Source: Fibrobacter sp. UBA1765 (lineage in GTDB: Bacteria; Fibrobacterota; Fibrobacteria; Fibrobacterales; Fibrobacteraceae). From it: a stretch of 57,638 nt of DNA. Below, piece after piece: positions 15,536-25,079 of this stretch. The notes beneath the pieces were generated by a model. It searched no databases and was not told the DNA's origin. It saw only the letters and a program-made list of their open reading frames with translations. Where the stretch lies: assembly GCA_002314675.1 (NCBI GenBank), contig DCGZ01000142.1, forward strand, positions 1-57,638, written 5' to 3'. Numbering within the stretch: the stretch's first letter is position 1; every line of letters starts with the position of its first letter. Made by a program: the position numbers and the translations under genes.

Positions 15536-17302
15536 TCAAATAAAACTCATAAGCATTGCAGAGCTTACCACAAAAACAATTACCGTAATGGTTCCAAGAG
15601 TTTTCCATTTCAGCGAATAACATTCCTGGTAAATTCCTAATCCCACATAGGGGAGAAAACTAAGTAAAGCGGGCATGATGTAGCGAAAGTCATTACTGCA
15701 GGCGTAAGGGTATTTATATCGCAAATAACCTAGCGCAATAACGAATAAAATTCCTTGAACGAACAAGATCAAGTGGTAAACATTGTACCTTGTTTTCCAC
15801 CAGCCCCGAATAGCAAAGGCAATCATGCCAAGAAGTGTTATGCTGAGTAAGGTGGCAAGGGTCTTGCCAACAGCAGTTTCTACAAGCTTGAACTCGCCAA
15901 ACAGTGAAGACTTGAGAACGTAATTGAAAAAATATTCCCTGCCAAGTCCATCTGTCCATGCGCTCGTATAGGGTTCTGTCAAGAAAGTTTTCAAATCAAA
16001 ATACAGAAAGTTTTTTGCTTCGTTCCCGACAATTAATCTAGAATGCAAACTTGTCGCATTCGAAATCAAGTCACCCTCGCCTACTATCTTTTCAATAAGC
16101 AAGCCTACGAAAACAAGCAACAATAGCGCCCAACTTATAATTTCAGTTTTTGAAGGAACATGAACTTCAAATCGTTTCAATGGATCTTGCGAACGGTTGT
16201 TAAAATAGCCAGCAATCGCAATTATTACCGCAAGCGTCAAGGAAACTAGTCCCGTCGATTTTGTCCATATTGCAAGGGCTGTACATACAACTGCAAAAAT
16301 CAAGTTAGACCCTGTCCCATTTTTTATGTACTTGAAACCCGTTAATAAACTCAACACATGCAGGGCATAAAACATCTGGTCGTTCCCGATTCTTGGCGCT
16401 ACTAAAAGAAGTGTCGGCCAGACTGTCCAAAGAGCAGTTGCAAGCATCAGGGGTTTTCCGGCAACAACCTCTTTCAGCAAGGCAATGCCACCAAGCAACA
16501 ATACTATGGATAATAAAAGGCTAAAGGCCTGTATGCCCGAAGTGGAATTAAAGCCAAGGGCAGTACTTATTAACAGGGAGGGAACGGCGCTTGTATAGTA
16601 AACAGGCGGATGGTAGCAGGTCCAACATTTATCTGTTTCGGGAATCGTATGGTTATCTGTAATATATTGGATATAAGCCAGGTGTCCATCTACGTCCTGG
16701 GTAAATCTCGTATAAGGTATGGCATAGAACATGGCAAAGCGCAAGAGCACGCCAAGAAAAACAAATAGCAGTAGAAATGCGTTCCATTTAAAGCGTCTTG
16801 CCAAAGAAACTGCAATCAGTCCCGAAAAAATGGCTATCATTATTTTCATAAGGCTCAACAAGTGACTGTGAACCTTTGAAAAAACATTTATCCCAGCGTT
16901 TCCCCCCTTGTTTTTCAAGTCAACGCTATAAACAGTTCTGTCGCCTATGCGGTTCGGCGATAGAATAGAATCGGTAAGCCAAAAGCCCTTTTGAAAGTTG
17001 CATTTTTCGGAATAATCGCTTAGCGAAATTTCGTTTCCATTTATGACGATAGATTCGGCACAGTCATCTGGAATGATGTTCAAATCATAGGGAACGTTCA
17101 ACGGATTTGCAATGGCAAAGCTGACTCGGAAACGTTCCCCGTCATTCATTTTCTGCAGAACCGGCAGTCGAGTCGTTTCTTTAGAATCGCTGCGAAACAA
17201 GGCAACTTCTTCAATGCGTACCTGACCGTAATTTAAAATGGCAAAGCATATCAAAATGCCTATAACGCAATAGAACTCTACAGATTTAAAAATAATTTTC
17301 AT
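15536..17302 (-). CDS. GT-C fold membrane glycosyltransferase-like protein (ArnT/PMT-like)
   Basis: A polytopic inner-membrane protein of 588 residues with about 10-12 transmembrane helices. The first lumenal loop after helix 1 (about 20-125) carries a soluble domain. The DVDGHLAYIQYI loop after a membrane helix has the acidic residues of dolichol-type GT-C transferases, followed by the YHPPVYYT segment typical of PMT/ArnT relatives. Such enzymes use polyprenyl-phosphate sugars to modify lipids or proteins in the periplasm. I start at 17302 because the longer frame (17362) would run into the upstream gene. Confidence 0.7.
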   Translation of the reverse strand: MKIIFKSVEFYCVIGILICFAILNYGQVRIEEVALFRSDSKETTRLPVLQKMNDGERFRVSFAIANPLNVPYDLNIIPDDCAESIVINGNEISLSDYSEKCNFQKGFWLTDSILSPNRIGDRTVYSVDLKNKGGNAGINVFSKVHSHLLSLMKIMIAIFSGLIAVSLARRFKWNAFLLLFVFLGVLLRFAMFYAIPYTRFTQDVDGHLAYIQYITDNHTIPETDKCWTCYHPPVYYTSAVPSLLISTALGFNSTSGIQAFSLLLSIVLLLGGIALLKEVVAGKPLMLATALWTVWPTLLLVAPRIGNDQMFYALHVLSLLTGFKYIKNGTGSNLIFAVVCTALAIWTKSTGLVSLTLAVIIAIAGYFNNRSQDPLKRFEVHVPSKTEIISWALLLLVFVGLLIEKIVGEGDLISNATSLHSRLIVGNEAKNFLYFDLKTFLTEPYTSAWTDGLGREYFFNYVLKSSLFGEFKLVETAVGKTLATLLSITLLGMIAFAIRGWWKTRYNVYHLILFVQGILFVIALGYLRYKYPYACSNDFRYIMPALLSFLPYVGLGIYQECYSLKWKTLGTITVIVFVVSSAMLMSFI

Positions 17303-17337
17303 GGTAATTTGAAAATGCAAACGGACACTTGCGAAAT

Positions 17338-18612
17338 TTACGGAGTCAAGGGGCGGAACCATTCTCCATAGGATATTGCCTGGGTCCGTGGATTCCAGGA
17401 GTCGTCAGCAGTGCATCTCCAGGTTTCGCTTGTGGCACTTTTTCCCTTGCTCTTGGTATGGGCATCAATAATGTCGTCGCAATCTTCTACAAGGAATGCT
17501 ACCGTGGTTATGGACTGGCTCGTTTCGCAGCCATGAGGGTATATTTGCGTTACCACAAGGGAGTCACGACTTACATGGCTCAACACATGGCCTGTGGGTT
17601 GTGAGTAATCCGTGTCGCTAACAAAATAATACTTGCAGGAGTTTTCTCGACCTGAAAGATCCAATACCGAAGCTGCTAGTGGAAAGCAAACAGGAATATT
17701 TTTCAAGTCAATTTCTGCGATAGGGGAAACATCCATTGAAATACCAAATTCCATCTTTGTCACCATTCCTAGAGCTTCAAGGCACTGCATGTCTACATAC
17801 CCTTTATAAGCCAATACATGTTCATCAAAAGAAAGTTCTTCCTTCGGGGCATATTGCGCCGTATAATTGTCTAACGTAAAGAGTGCTGTGTCAATGGATG
17901 TAGATTCGGAAGGGATTTGCACAGGCACAAAGCTGCTGGAGGATTCAACAACCGGATCAGACGAACTCATTTTATCATCAAAAGCGCTGCTGAGGGTTTC
18001 GTAACGTCCGAACGTAGGATTGAGATTCTTGCAGCCCTGTGAGAGAACGTCACCAAGATACTTTATAGCCTTTCCGTTGATTTCTGTATATTCCGTTTTT
18101 ATAAGACATGCGTATTCAAAGCTGGATTCCTTAAGAATCAGTGTATCTACAAAAACCGACTGCCCTTCAGCGGCACAACCATTTTTGACAAGCTCTGTAA
18201 CGCTTGGCAAAAGTGAATCAAGTTCATTGCCATAAAATACGGTGGCGATTGTATCACCCATGATTTTGACAGCGCCTTCAAGAATCGTACTGCCAGAAGA
18301 ACAGCTGCCAGAAGCCCCGTTTTCTGCCTCGTACTTAGAAATGGATGCATAACCGTAATCTATTTTATTTGTAGAAGCCGGCGAAGAAAATTTCATAACG
18401 CGGGCTACATAGGGAATATTGTAGAAAGACAGGGTATCATTTGGAAGCATGGCAGATGCCGAGGAGCTTAAACCTAGTGAGTCTTTGCCGTCTTCAATAG
18501 ATACAGTATTTTGGTCTTCTATTGCCCCGCCTGCAACTTCATTCGATTCGGAGCAGGATAACATTAACAAGATGAATGGACAAAGTAACAAAAATATGTA
18601 AGTGTGCTTCAT
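17338..18612 (-). CDS. Large lipoprotein with serine-rich linker, unknown function
   Basis: A 424-residue lipoprotein. The lipobox is LMLSC (Cys20) followed by SESNE. Two similar halves with paired cysteines are separated by a low-complexity segment (about 210-235, SSSDPVVESSSSF). The halves share 'DTLxFYNIPYVA / TLDNYTAQYAP' type motifs and Tyr-rich strands, suggesting a duplicated surface domain. It ends 35 bp before the start of the GT-C-like gene and follows the TIGR02147 gene by 19 bp, so the three may form a transcription unit. Function unknown. Confidence 0.72.
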   Translation of the reverse strand: MKHTYIFLLLCPFILLMLSCSESNEVAGGAIEDQNTVSIEDGKDSLGLSSSASAMLPNDTLSFYNIPYVARVMKFSSPASTNKIDYGYASISKYEAENGASGSCSSGSTILEGAVKIMGDTIATVFYGNELDSLLPSVTELVKNGCAAEGQSVFVDTLILKESSFEYACLIKTEYTEINGKAIKYLGDVLSQGCKNLNPTFGRYETLSSAFDDKMSSSDPVVESSSSFVPVQIPSESTSIDTALFTLDNYTAQYAPKEELSFDEHVLAYKGYVDMQCLEALGMVTKMEFGISMDVSPIAEIDLKNIPVCFPLAASVLDLSGRENSCKYYFVSDTDYSQPTGHVLSHVSRDSLVVTQIYPHGCETSQSITTVAFLVEDCDDIIDAHTKSKGKSATSETWRCTADDSWNPRTQAISYGEWFRPLTP

Positions 18613-18631
18613 TATTTATAACCTTCTAGAT

Positions 18632-19447
18632 TCATTGGACTTTTTCTGTTAATGGAAAAAGCTGCATATTCAAACGAAAAACCCTATTGCCATGTTTTTT
18701 CGCCGTTGCAATGGATATGATCCTTTTGCGGCAAGCATCCAATTCCTTTACAATTTCATCGTAATCTTCATCATCGATACCCATTGTGACACCGGTAAAG
18801 TTACGTTCATTCACAGGATATTTTTCAATAGCGTCTTTTGCAAATTCGGCCATTTCTTTGTGCATGGCGCGAATGAGCGTAGGCATCGCCTCGACAGAGG
18901 TCTGGAGAGACCTGTTTTGCTGTTCGTACACATTGTCTGCCACCTGCTTTAAAAAGCCTGCACGGATAAGATACGCAAGCGCATCACGTACTTCATTTGC
19001 AGAAAATGCTCCGCAAACTTTTGCAATATCTGCATATTTTGCACCTGGCATCATTGGGGCAAGTTCCCTTAGCACCGGGTATTTCCAGGATTCATAAAAA
19101 GAAATGGACTCGCCTTCTAGAACACGGACTTGATGGGAGCTTACAATATCCATCATTTCTGTATGTGCAGATTTTTTTTCTGAAATTTTTTTTGCCTGGC
19201 AAAATTTTACGAGGCTGCGAAAATATTCGCGTTCGACCCCGACAAGTTCCATCGCGCTTGCCACGCGTTCAATTCCTGGCTTAGATAAGCCGCTTTTGCC
19301 TTCACATACAACTTTTAAATAATTTGGCGAAGTAAAGCCACCTTTTTTTGCAAATTCACGCCAAGAAAAAGTGGAATTGCTTTTTTTCCACTGGTAGTAA
19401 TCGTTCATATATAAACGATAATCTTCATATTCCATTACAGATTTCAT
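18632..19447 (-). CDS. TIGR02147 family protein (Fibrobacter-type regulator-like)
   Basis: A 271-residue soluble protein whose N-terminus (MEYEDYRLYMNDYYQWKK, then FSWREFAKKGGFTSPNYLK) and C-terminal block match the TIGR02147 family. That family is strongly expanded in Fibrobacter and a few other phyla. The middle part (about 120-170) has a winged-helix look (APMMPGAKYADIAKVCGAF, DALAYLIRAGFLKQ), consistent with a DNA-binding regulator, but no function is proven. The gene directly precedes a lipoprotein gene, a recurrent arrangement that suggests it controls that neighbour. Confidence 0.82.
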   Translation of the reverse strand: MKSVMEYEDYRLYMNDYYQWKKSNSTFSWREFAKKGGFTSPNYLKVVCEGKSGLSKPGIERVASAMELVGVEREYFRSLVKFCQAKKISEKKSAHTEMMDIVSSHQVRVLEGESISFYESWKYPVLRELAPMMPGAKYADIAKVCGAFSANEVRDALAYLIRAGFLKQVADNVYEQQNRSLQTSVEAMPTLIRAMHKEMAEFAKDAIEKYPVNERNFTGVTMGIDDEDYDEIVKELDACRKRIISIATAKKHGNRVFRLNMQLFPLTEKVQ

Positions 19448-19587
19448 TATACCCTAAATATACCCTTAATTCGTTATGGAAAGGGTTTATTGTCGATACA
19501 AAATTTGCAGTTTCAATGCCGTTTGTATCATTAAGTGTATAATAAACAATCTTATATCAAGGTTGAGATTTTGTTGAAAATTTTTTT

Positions 19588-20391
19588 CTATTCAAAACAC
19601 CCCTTCAGGTCAGAAAAAGTGGTGTTAAGTCCAAGATTCCCGATGCAATCGGCTGCATCCTTTATGATAGTTTCTATGGAATCCTTTACGACGCTGTCTC
19701 TTTTTTCCTTTTGTATGGAATCAAGTACTGCTTGCAGTATGGAATCAGCCGCGGCTTTTGCAAGGGAATCTGCTATTGCTTCGTTTATGGAATCTGCAAT
19801 GGCAATGTTTTTCTTTTCTATTTCCTCGTAGTCTTTTTCGCTGATGCGTGTGAGTTCCATTTTGTTCTTGGCTATGATTTTTACAATGCCATCTTTTGCA
19901 GCGTAGTAGAATTTTTCCATGTTGCAATTATTCGTATCTGCCTTGGAAGCATCAAATACCAGAATGTCGTAATAGGTGGAATCGTTGACTTTTACGGAAT
20001 CCATTTTTTCAAGAACGTAGCCGCGTTCCTTCATCGGGAATTTCGGGTTGTCAAAAATAATAGGGGTTCTATTTTTATAACCGCAATTGACCTTAATTTC
20101 GCCGCCATCCGTCGTGGGCTTAAAGGACAGGAAAATATCGATAGCCATGGTTCTTCCATCGGCTTCGAATGTTACCGGCTTGTTGGAATCATCGCTAGCG
20201 TAGTTATCAAACGAAACGGACTGTTCTACAATGTCGACAAGGTCAAGGGAATCCTTTATGTAGATTATGGAATCCTTGAAATTTTCTGGCGATGCGAAGG
20301 TTTTGATTTCTTGCGTATAATATCTGTAGTTGTCGGACTCTGAACACGCAAGTAAAAATAGGCAAGTTAAAAGTGCAAACAGTTTTTTCAT
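19588..20391 (-). CDS. Lipoprotein with helical repeat tail
   Basis: A 267-residue lipoprotein (lipobox LLAC, Cys16). After a beta-rich body comes a stretch of about 60 residues of repeated Ala-Asp-Ser-Ile units (SINEAIADSLAKAAADSILQ and following), probably a long amphipathic helix. The block 'YYAAKDGIVKI...TRISEKDYEE' is related to the end of the next protein upstream ('YYTHKKGILKI...TRKELEGK'), so the two are paralogues. The gene starts 1 bp after the upstream stop codon. Function unknown. Confidence 0.75.
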   Translation of the reverse strand: MKKLFALLTCLFLLACSESDNYRYYTQEIKTFASPENFKDSIIYIKDSLDLVDIVEQSVSFDNYASDDSNKPVTFEADGRTMAIDIFLSFKPTTDGGEIKVNCGYKNRTPIIFDNPKFPMKERGYVLEKMDSVKVNDSTYYDILVFDASKADTNNCNMEKFYYAAKDGIVKIIAKNKMELTRISEKDYEEIEKKNIAIADSINEAIADSLAKAAADSILQAVLDSIQKEKRDSVVKDSIETIIKDAADCIGNLGLNTTFSDLKGCFE

Positions 20392-20392
20392 G

Positions 20393-21010
20393 TTACTTAC
20401 CCTCCAGTTCCTTTCGTGTTATGTAGGTGCCGTCACCGAAATCAATTTTTAAAATTCCCTTTTTATGGGTGTAGTAGATTTTTGCTTGCGAGGCATCGTC
20501 CATTGCGTTGATTACAGCGACGTTCTTGTATTTTGTGCCATTGATTTCCATGGACTCTACGAGAGCAGAACTGTCGTCAAAGTCGGTATCGTCAAGTATG
20601 AACTTGTTTTGACCGAATTCGACCTTGATATTTTGCGCTCCGCTGTTGTCTCCATCCATCGTAAATAAAATGGAGAGCATCGGGTAATCCGATTCCAAAA
20701 TCATATCACGCATGCGTGTTGCCTGTGGAGATGATTCTCCTGATGTGCATGGTATTGAACTTTCGTTTGGGTAATCCAAGAATCCAACCCTATAGTGCAC
20801 TGCGTCATGCGTAACTACCATCTTGAATTCATATCCATTGGAGTGCTTGAATGCAAGAGTGTCGCCAAGGTCATAGGAACCGAAGTTTTTCTGGAAGTCG
20901 CACAACGGGTCTATTTTAGGCGAGCAGAACAATGGCGAGTCATCGTCTGCACAGGCAATCAATGCAAACGACAGAGCAACTGCGGTAATGGCTGTTTTTA
21001 ATGGGTTCAT
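20393..21010 (-). CDS. Lipoprotein of unknown function, paralogue of the next gene
   Basis: A 205-residue lipoprotein. I start at the ATG at 21010, giving MNPLKTAITAVALSFALIAC with the lipidated Cys20; the longer frame adds a cysteine-rich, non-signal N-terminus overlapping the upstream gene. The body has paired cysteines (CSPKIDPLCDF) and a beta-rich domain. Its C-terminal 45 residues resemble the corresponding part of the downstream lipoprotein, including 'G(I/V)(L/V)KI' and 'TRxxE'. It starts 1 bp after the upstream stop, so the FliB-like gene and both lipoprotein genes form one operon. Confidence 0.72.
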   Translation of the reverse strand: MNPLKTAITAVALSFALIACADDDSPLFCSPKIDPLCDFQKNFGSYDLGDTLAFKHSNGYEFKMVVTHDAVHYRVGFLDYPNESSIPCTSGESSPQATRMRDMILESDYPMLSILFTMDGDNSGAQNIKVEFGQNKFILDDTDFDDSSALVESMEINGTKYKNVAVINAMDDASQAKIYYTHKKGILKIDFGDGTYITRKELEGK

Positions 21011-21011
21011 A

Positions 21012-22103
21012 TTAGTCCTTTTGCATGAACATGATTTCGAACATTGCCATGTTGCCTTCGGAGTATTCAAGCTGCTTGCTCAAAAGCTTGATGGCATTGA
21101 TTTTTGTAGTGAGCGTGTGTATTTCGCCTTGCGCAATGCCTGCAAGTTCATTTGCAAAATTCTTGATCAGCATGTAGAATGCCGCGGCGAACTTTGCCTT
21201 GATTAATCCCTGGCCATCAAAGAACGACTTTGCATAGTAACGGAAAATCATGTAGCAAACGATGCGCTCCATTTCTTCATCAGAAAAAACATTTTCTTTC
21301 GTCTTTCGTCTTTCGTCTTTCGTCTCTAGATTCTCGTCTCTCGCCTTAATCTGCGCAAGTGCAATATCCCATTCCTTGCCGTAGCTTTCGGACTTTTCCA
21401 GAAACTCCACAAGTTTTTTTAAAAGCTCCGGTGAATTGATGTCGAAAATGCTGGATTGCTTCGCTTCGCTCGCAATGACATTTTCTGCGGTATATTCATC
21501 GTCTTCGTATTCCTCGTCAATGCCAAGAAATGCGTTTCGCCTTGCGGTATCTACGGCTTCGGCATAAGTGAGCATTCGTGCAATGCGTTCATCCAGCGGG
21601 TATTCGCGCTGCGTAAGAATTGTAAAAATGTTGTGGCGATGTCCAAGAATTTCGTCGCGCCTGTAAAATTCCTCTTCATCGAGTTCATCAGGGTAGTCGT
21701 CGCAATCGCCATAGTTGAATGAAAGCGGTTCCTTGCTTTCTAGCAAAAGTCGCACAGCCTCTTCGCAACAAAGGCCTAGTCCCTGTTCCTTGTAGTCGCC
21801 AAAGTATTCCACAAAACGCGGGTGCTCGCGGCAAATGTCGCAAAGGGAATTTTCACCAATGTTCTTGATGATTTCACAAAGGTTGTTGCAATCCAAAAAC
21901 GGGCAGCGTTCCTCCGGCGTCAACTTGAAGTGCCCTTCAAAAATATTTGCCTTTAGCTTTTTTCCGAAGTCCCCCGGAACCTTCATGTACATGGCTTCGG
22001 TATCTTCATCGACATCGATTTCCCAGCCCACGCAACAAGTGTCTGTGCAACGGTCCGCTATGCAGTGGAACTTTTCAAAAAAATCAGGAACGCAAAATCT
22101 CAT
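21012..22103 (-). CDS. FliB-like (flagellin lysine-N-methylase family) cysteine-rich protein
   Basis: A 363-residue protein with the cysteine arrangement of the FliB family: CIADRCTDTCCVGWEID near residues 14-30, CPFLDCNNLCEI around 88-99, and CDICREHPRFVEYFGDY around 109-125. FliB methylates flagellin lysines, yet no flagellar gene is in the window and Fibrobacter is considered non-motile, so the real substrate is probably different. The middle (about 200-275) carries two insertions not expected in the family: a segment encoded by a REP-like element (VIASEAKQSS) and a DERRKTK segment encoded by a simple repeat. Both keep the frame open. First gene of a three-gene operon. Confidence 0.8.
   Translation of the reverse strand: MRFCVPDFFEKFHCIADRCTDTCCVGWEIDVDEDTEAMYMKVPGDFGKKLKANIFEGHFKLTPEERCPFLDCNNLCEIIKNIGENSLCDICREHPRFVEYFGDYKEQGLGLCCEEAVRLLLESKEPLSFNYGDCDDYPDELDEEEFYRRDEILGHRHNIFTILTQREYPLDERIARMLTYAEAVDTARRNAFLGIDEEYEDDEYTAENVIASEAKQSSIFDINSPELLKKLVEFLEKSESYGKEWDIALAQIKARDENLETKDERRKTKENVFSDEEMERIVCYMIFRYYAKSFFDGQGLIKAKFAAAFYMLIKNFANELAGIAQGEIHTLTTKINAIKLLSKQLEYSEGNMAMFEIMFMQKD
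21294..21345. repeat. In-frame simple-repeat insertion (TTTCGTC units)
   Basis: Four tandem CTTTCGTC-type units followed by CTCGTCTCTCG inside the FliB-like gene, read on the minus strand as Asp/Glu/Arg/Lys-rich residues (DERRKTKE). Related tracts occur at 75-150 and 29341-29932. Confidence 0.7.
21453..21479. repeat. In-frame REP-like element
   Basis: GGATTGCTTCGCTTCGCTCG and the following CAATGAC read on the minus strand as VIASEAKQSS. This is a widespread short dispersed element that is often translated in frame when it lands in genes. It contains the CATTGCG/CGCAATG dyad. Confidence 0.65.
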
Positions 22104-22210
22104 GAAATGGAAAATAGAAATTAAGGCGTGTTTTGTTTGGATTGCCCGAAAAAGATGACATTAAATGGTTTGTGCTAATAAGTATTCAAAAAAAAATATA
22201 ATTTTAAGTT

Positions 22211-24328
22211 ATGCGTTATTCCAGAATTCTCATTTCTTCATTTGCGTTTGCTGCCATGGCAAATGCTGCGGTTTCCTTTTACCTAAATTACGGCGGCTAC
22301 GATGCCGACATGCCAAAGACCATCATTCTAAAATCCTCGACTTTGAAAGAGGGCATGGAATTTGTGATTGGCCATAATGGGAATGTAGATTATACCGGAA
22401 AAATCAGTGCAGGCTCAAATCCCGACAACTGGCTTTCTACGAGCGATTCCTTTTTTGTTGCGGACTTTTCTGAATTTAAAACACCGGGTTCGTATAGCCT
22501 GACCATCATGGATAATGGTACTCCCGCCATGACGCCAGCATCAGTTCTCATTGGCGACAAGCAAATGTACCAATCCACATTTGCAATGGTTCTGGATTAT
22601 TTCACCAATGATCGCGCTACAAAGTATGCAACCAAGGCTACAGTCTATCCAAACGGATCATCCATCGATGTAAGCGGTGGCTGGTATGACGCATCTGGTG
22701 ACGCAAGTAAATATTTTTCCCATTTGTCTTATGCCAATTACCTGAACCCGCAGCAGATTCCGTTGACTGTCTGGGCCTTGGCCTTTACCGCAGAAAAGAA
22801 TCCAAAGCTTTTGGAATCCATGAGCAAGCTAAGTTCCACAAAGGAAGAAGTTGCCTACGGTGCGGACTTCCTTGTGAGAATGCAATCCCCGGAAGGCTAT
22901 TTCTATATGACGGTTTTTGATAACTGGGGTAGCAGCTACACATTCTATCTTTGTGAATTTACTGGTTCCGATGGCATAAAGAGTGCGAATTACCAGACTG
23001 CTTATCGCCAAGGTGGTGGCATGGCCATTGCGGGTTTGGCTCGTGCAGCAGCCCAAAACATTTCTGGAAGCTTTACGGCACAGCAGTATCTTGAAACTGC
23101 AATAAAGGGCTTTGAACACTTGGAAGGCAAGCAGTCTATCGGTGGTTCCTGCGAATACTGTAACGACAAAAAGGAAAACATCATTGATGATTACACGGCG
23201 CTTCTTGCCGCAGCGGAACTTTACAACGCTACAAAGGAATCCAAGTATCTTGAGGTTGCACGCAAACGCGCAGAACACCTGGCTGGCCGCGTAAGCAACG
23301 ATGGTTATTTCTGGAGCGATGAAGCAAAGACAAGGCCCTTCTGGCACGCAAGCGACGCGGGCTTGCCTCTAGTTGCACTTGTTCGCTACTTGGAACTTGA
23401 AGAAGATGTAGAAAAGTCTGCGGCAGTTCAGAGTGCAGCAAAGAAGCATTTAGATTGGATGCTGAAAGTTACTGAATTTGAAGGCAACAACCCGTTCGGT
23501 TACGCTCGCCAGACATATCTCACCGTCGATCATCCGACATTAAGTAAAACGGACAACTCTCCTAAGAAAATCAAGGACGGCTTCTTCATTCCGCATGACA
23601 ACGAATCCAATTACTGGTGGCAAGGAGAAAGCGCTCGTTTGGGTTCATTATCAGCCGCAGCGATCTATGCTGCACGTATTTTGAATTACAAAAACATGGA
23701 TGCTGTCAACAAGTATGCTGCAGATCAGCTGGACTGGATTCTTGGTAAGAACCCGTATGCAATCAGTTTCATGAAGGGCATTGGCACTAAAAATCCAAAG
23801 GATTATCCAGGTCAAAGATTGGATCTAACTCTTAATGGCGGCATTGCCAATGGTATTACTGGTTACTACAGAGATGGTTCTGGCATTGCCTGGAATGATT
23901 CCCGAATTTATGAAAACACCTGGGATGCCTGGCGCTTTGAAGAACAGTGGCTTCCGCATACGACATGGTTCCTCATGGCCCTTTCGACACGCTATGATGA
24001 AGTCAAGACAGCTGCTGTAAAAATTCCAAGTACTTCTGAAGAAGAAAGTGGAGATACTCCTCAAAAGGGTAATGAAGGAGACAATGAAACTCCGATTATT
24101 GCAAGTGCAAAAAACACTGCCGTTTCCTTTACTCAGAGTGGCCGCATCTTAAATATCGATGGCGCTTCACTCCAGGGAAAAAAGCTCCATGTCGTTGGAA
24201 TAGACGGCAGAGTCTTGAAAACGGTACAGCTTAATGCGGGCCTAAATACCGTGGACCTTTCAAGCGCCAGGGGCGTGTTCATTCTTCAGATTAAGGGCAT
24301 TGCCCCGAAGAAAATTGTTTTGAAATAG
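22211..24328 (+). CDS. Glycoside hydrolase family 9 cellulase, secreted
   Basis: A 705-residue secreted endoglucanase. Signal peptide (residues 1-18), then an N-terminal immunoglobulin-like CelD_N domain (about 20-110), then the GH9 alpha/alpha barrel (about 125-610). The barrel includes the catalytic-base loop GGWYDASGDASKYF and the C-terminal acid region RIYENTWDAWRFEEQW. A Glu/Asp/Pro-rich linker (about 618-640) leads to a 60-residue C-terminal domain (GKKLHVVGIDGRVLKTVQL ... KIVLK) like the sorting domains of Bacteroidetes and Fibrobacter secreted proteins. GH9 enzymes cut beta-1,4-glucan. It stands alone with a terminator behind it and is probably exported and surface-attached. Confidence 0.93.
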   Translation: MRYSRILISSFAFAAMANAAVSFYLNYGGYDADMPKTIILKSSTLKEGMEFVIGHNGNVDYTGKISAGSNPDNWLSTSDSFFVADFSEFKTPGSYSLTIMDNGTPAMTPASVLIGDKQMYQSTFAMVLDYFTNDRATKYATKATVYPNGSSIDVSGGWYDASGDASKYFSHLSYANYLNPQQIPLTVWALAFTAEKNPKLLESMSKLSSTKEEVAYGADFLVRMQSPEGYFYMTVFDNWGSSYTFYLCEFTGSDGIKSANYQTAYRQGGGMAIAGLARAAAQNISGSFTAQQYLETAIKGFEHLEGKQSIGGSCEYCNDKKENIIDDYTALLAAAELYNATKESKYLEVARKRAEHLAGRVSNDGYFWSDEAKTRPFWHASDAGLPLVALVRYLELEEDVEKSAAVQSAAKKHLDWMLKVTEFEGNNPFGYARQTYLTVDHPTLSKTDNSPKKIKDGFFIPHDNESNYWWQGESARLGSLSAAAIYAARILNYKNMDAVNKYAADQLDWILGKNPYAISFMKGIGTKNPKDYPGQRLDLTLNGGIANGITGYYRDGSGIAWNDSRIYENTWDAWRFEEQWLPHTTWFLMALSTRYDEVKTAAVKIPSTSEEESGDTPQKGNEGDNETPIIASAKNTAVSFTQSGRILNIDGASLQGKKLHVVGIDGRVLKTVQLNAGLNTVDLSSARGVFILQIKGIAPKKIVLK

Positions 24329-24347
24329 TTTGATTCATATTTGATTT

Positions 24348-24387
24348 AAAACGGTAAGGAATGTAATAGTTTCTTGCCGTTTTTTTG
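24348..24387 (+). terminator. Intrinsic terminator after the GH9 gene
   Basis: AAAACGGTAAGGAA pairs with TTCTTGCCGTTTT followed by a run of T. Confidence 0.8.
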
Positions 24388-24401
24388 TAAGTTTAGCACC
24401 G

Positions 24402-25079
24402 ATGAAAAATTTTAGTTCATTAAGAACTGCGTTTAAGCTTTCGATCCCCGTAATGGCCGGTTATTGGTTTTTAGGGATTACATACGGCGTGCTTGCGCAT
24501 TCACTCGGTTTCAGTATTTGGTACCCGCTTTCCATGGCGCTTTTCATATTCAGCGGCTCGGCTGAATTTTTGGCGCTTGGCATGCTTTGTGCAGACTTTA
24601 ACCCGGTTTCTGTAGCTTGCATGGGTTTGGTTGTTGGCGCGCGCCACTTGTTCTATGGCATTACCATGCTTGACCGTTACAAGAACATGGGCTGGCGAAA
24701 ACCGTTTTTGATTTTTGGGCTTACCGATGAAACCTTTGCGGTGAATTACAATGCAAAAGATGCAAGCCCGAATACAATGCTTTTAGTGAGCTTGCTCGAT
24801 TACCTGTATTGGATTACGGGCGGGCTCATGGGTTATACGTTTGGCACTCTCTTGACCTTTGATATCCATGGTTTGGAGTTTGTCGTAACGGCAATGTTTG
24901 TTACCATTTTCATGGATCAGTTTTTAAAGGAAAAGGAACATCGCCCGGCATGGATTGGAATTGGTTGCACGGCCCTTTGCCTTTTTGTTTTCGGGAGCAA
25001 ATACTTTATTTTGCCAGCGATGGCTTTGATTCTTGTATTCCTTACGCTTATGCGTAAAAGAATGGAGGGCGGCAAATGA
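24402..25079 (+). CDS. azlC: Branched-chain amino acid exporter large subunit AzlC
   Basis: A 225-residue inner-membrane protein with about 6-8 helices and the AzlC motifs SIPVMAGYWFLGITYGVLA, FSGSAEFLALG and ARHLFYGI...FLIFGLTDETFA. With AzlD it exports branched-chain amino acids (leucine analogue resistance). Its stop overlaps the azlD start by 4 bp (ATGA), which means coupled translation. Confidence 0.93.
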   Translation: MKNFSSLRTAFKLSIPVMAGYWFLGITYGVLAHSLGFSIWYPLSMALFIFSGSAEFLALGMLCADFNPVSVACMGLVVGARHLFYGITMLDRYKNMGWRKPFLIFGLTDETFAVNYNAKDASPNTMLLVSLLDYLYWITGGLMGYTFGTLLTFDIHGLEFVVTAMFVTIFMDQFLKEKEHRPAWIGIGCTALCLFVFGSKYFILPAMALILVFLTLMRKRMEGGK

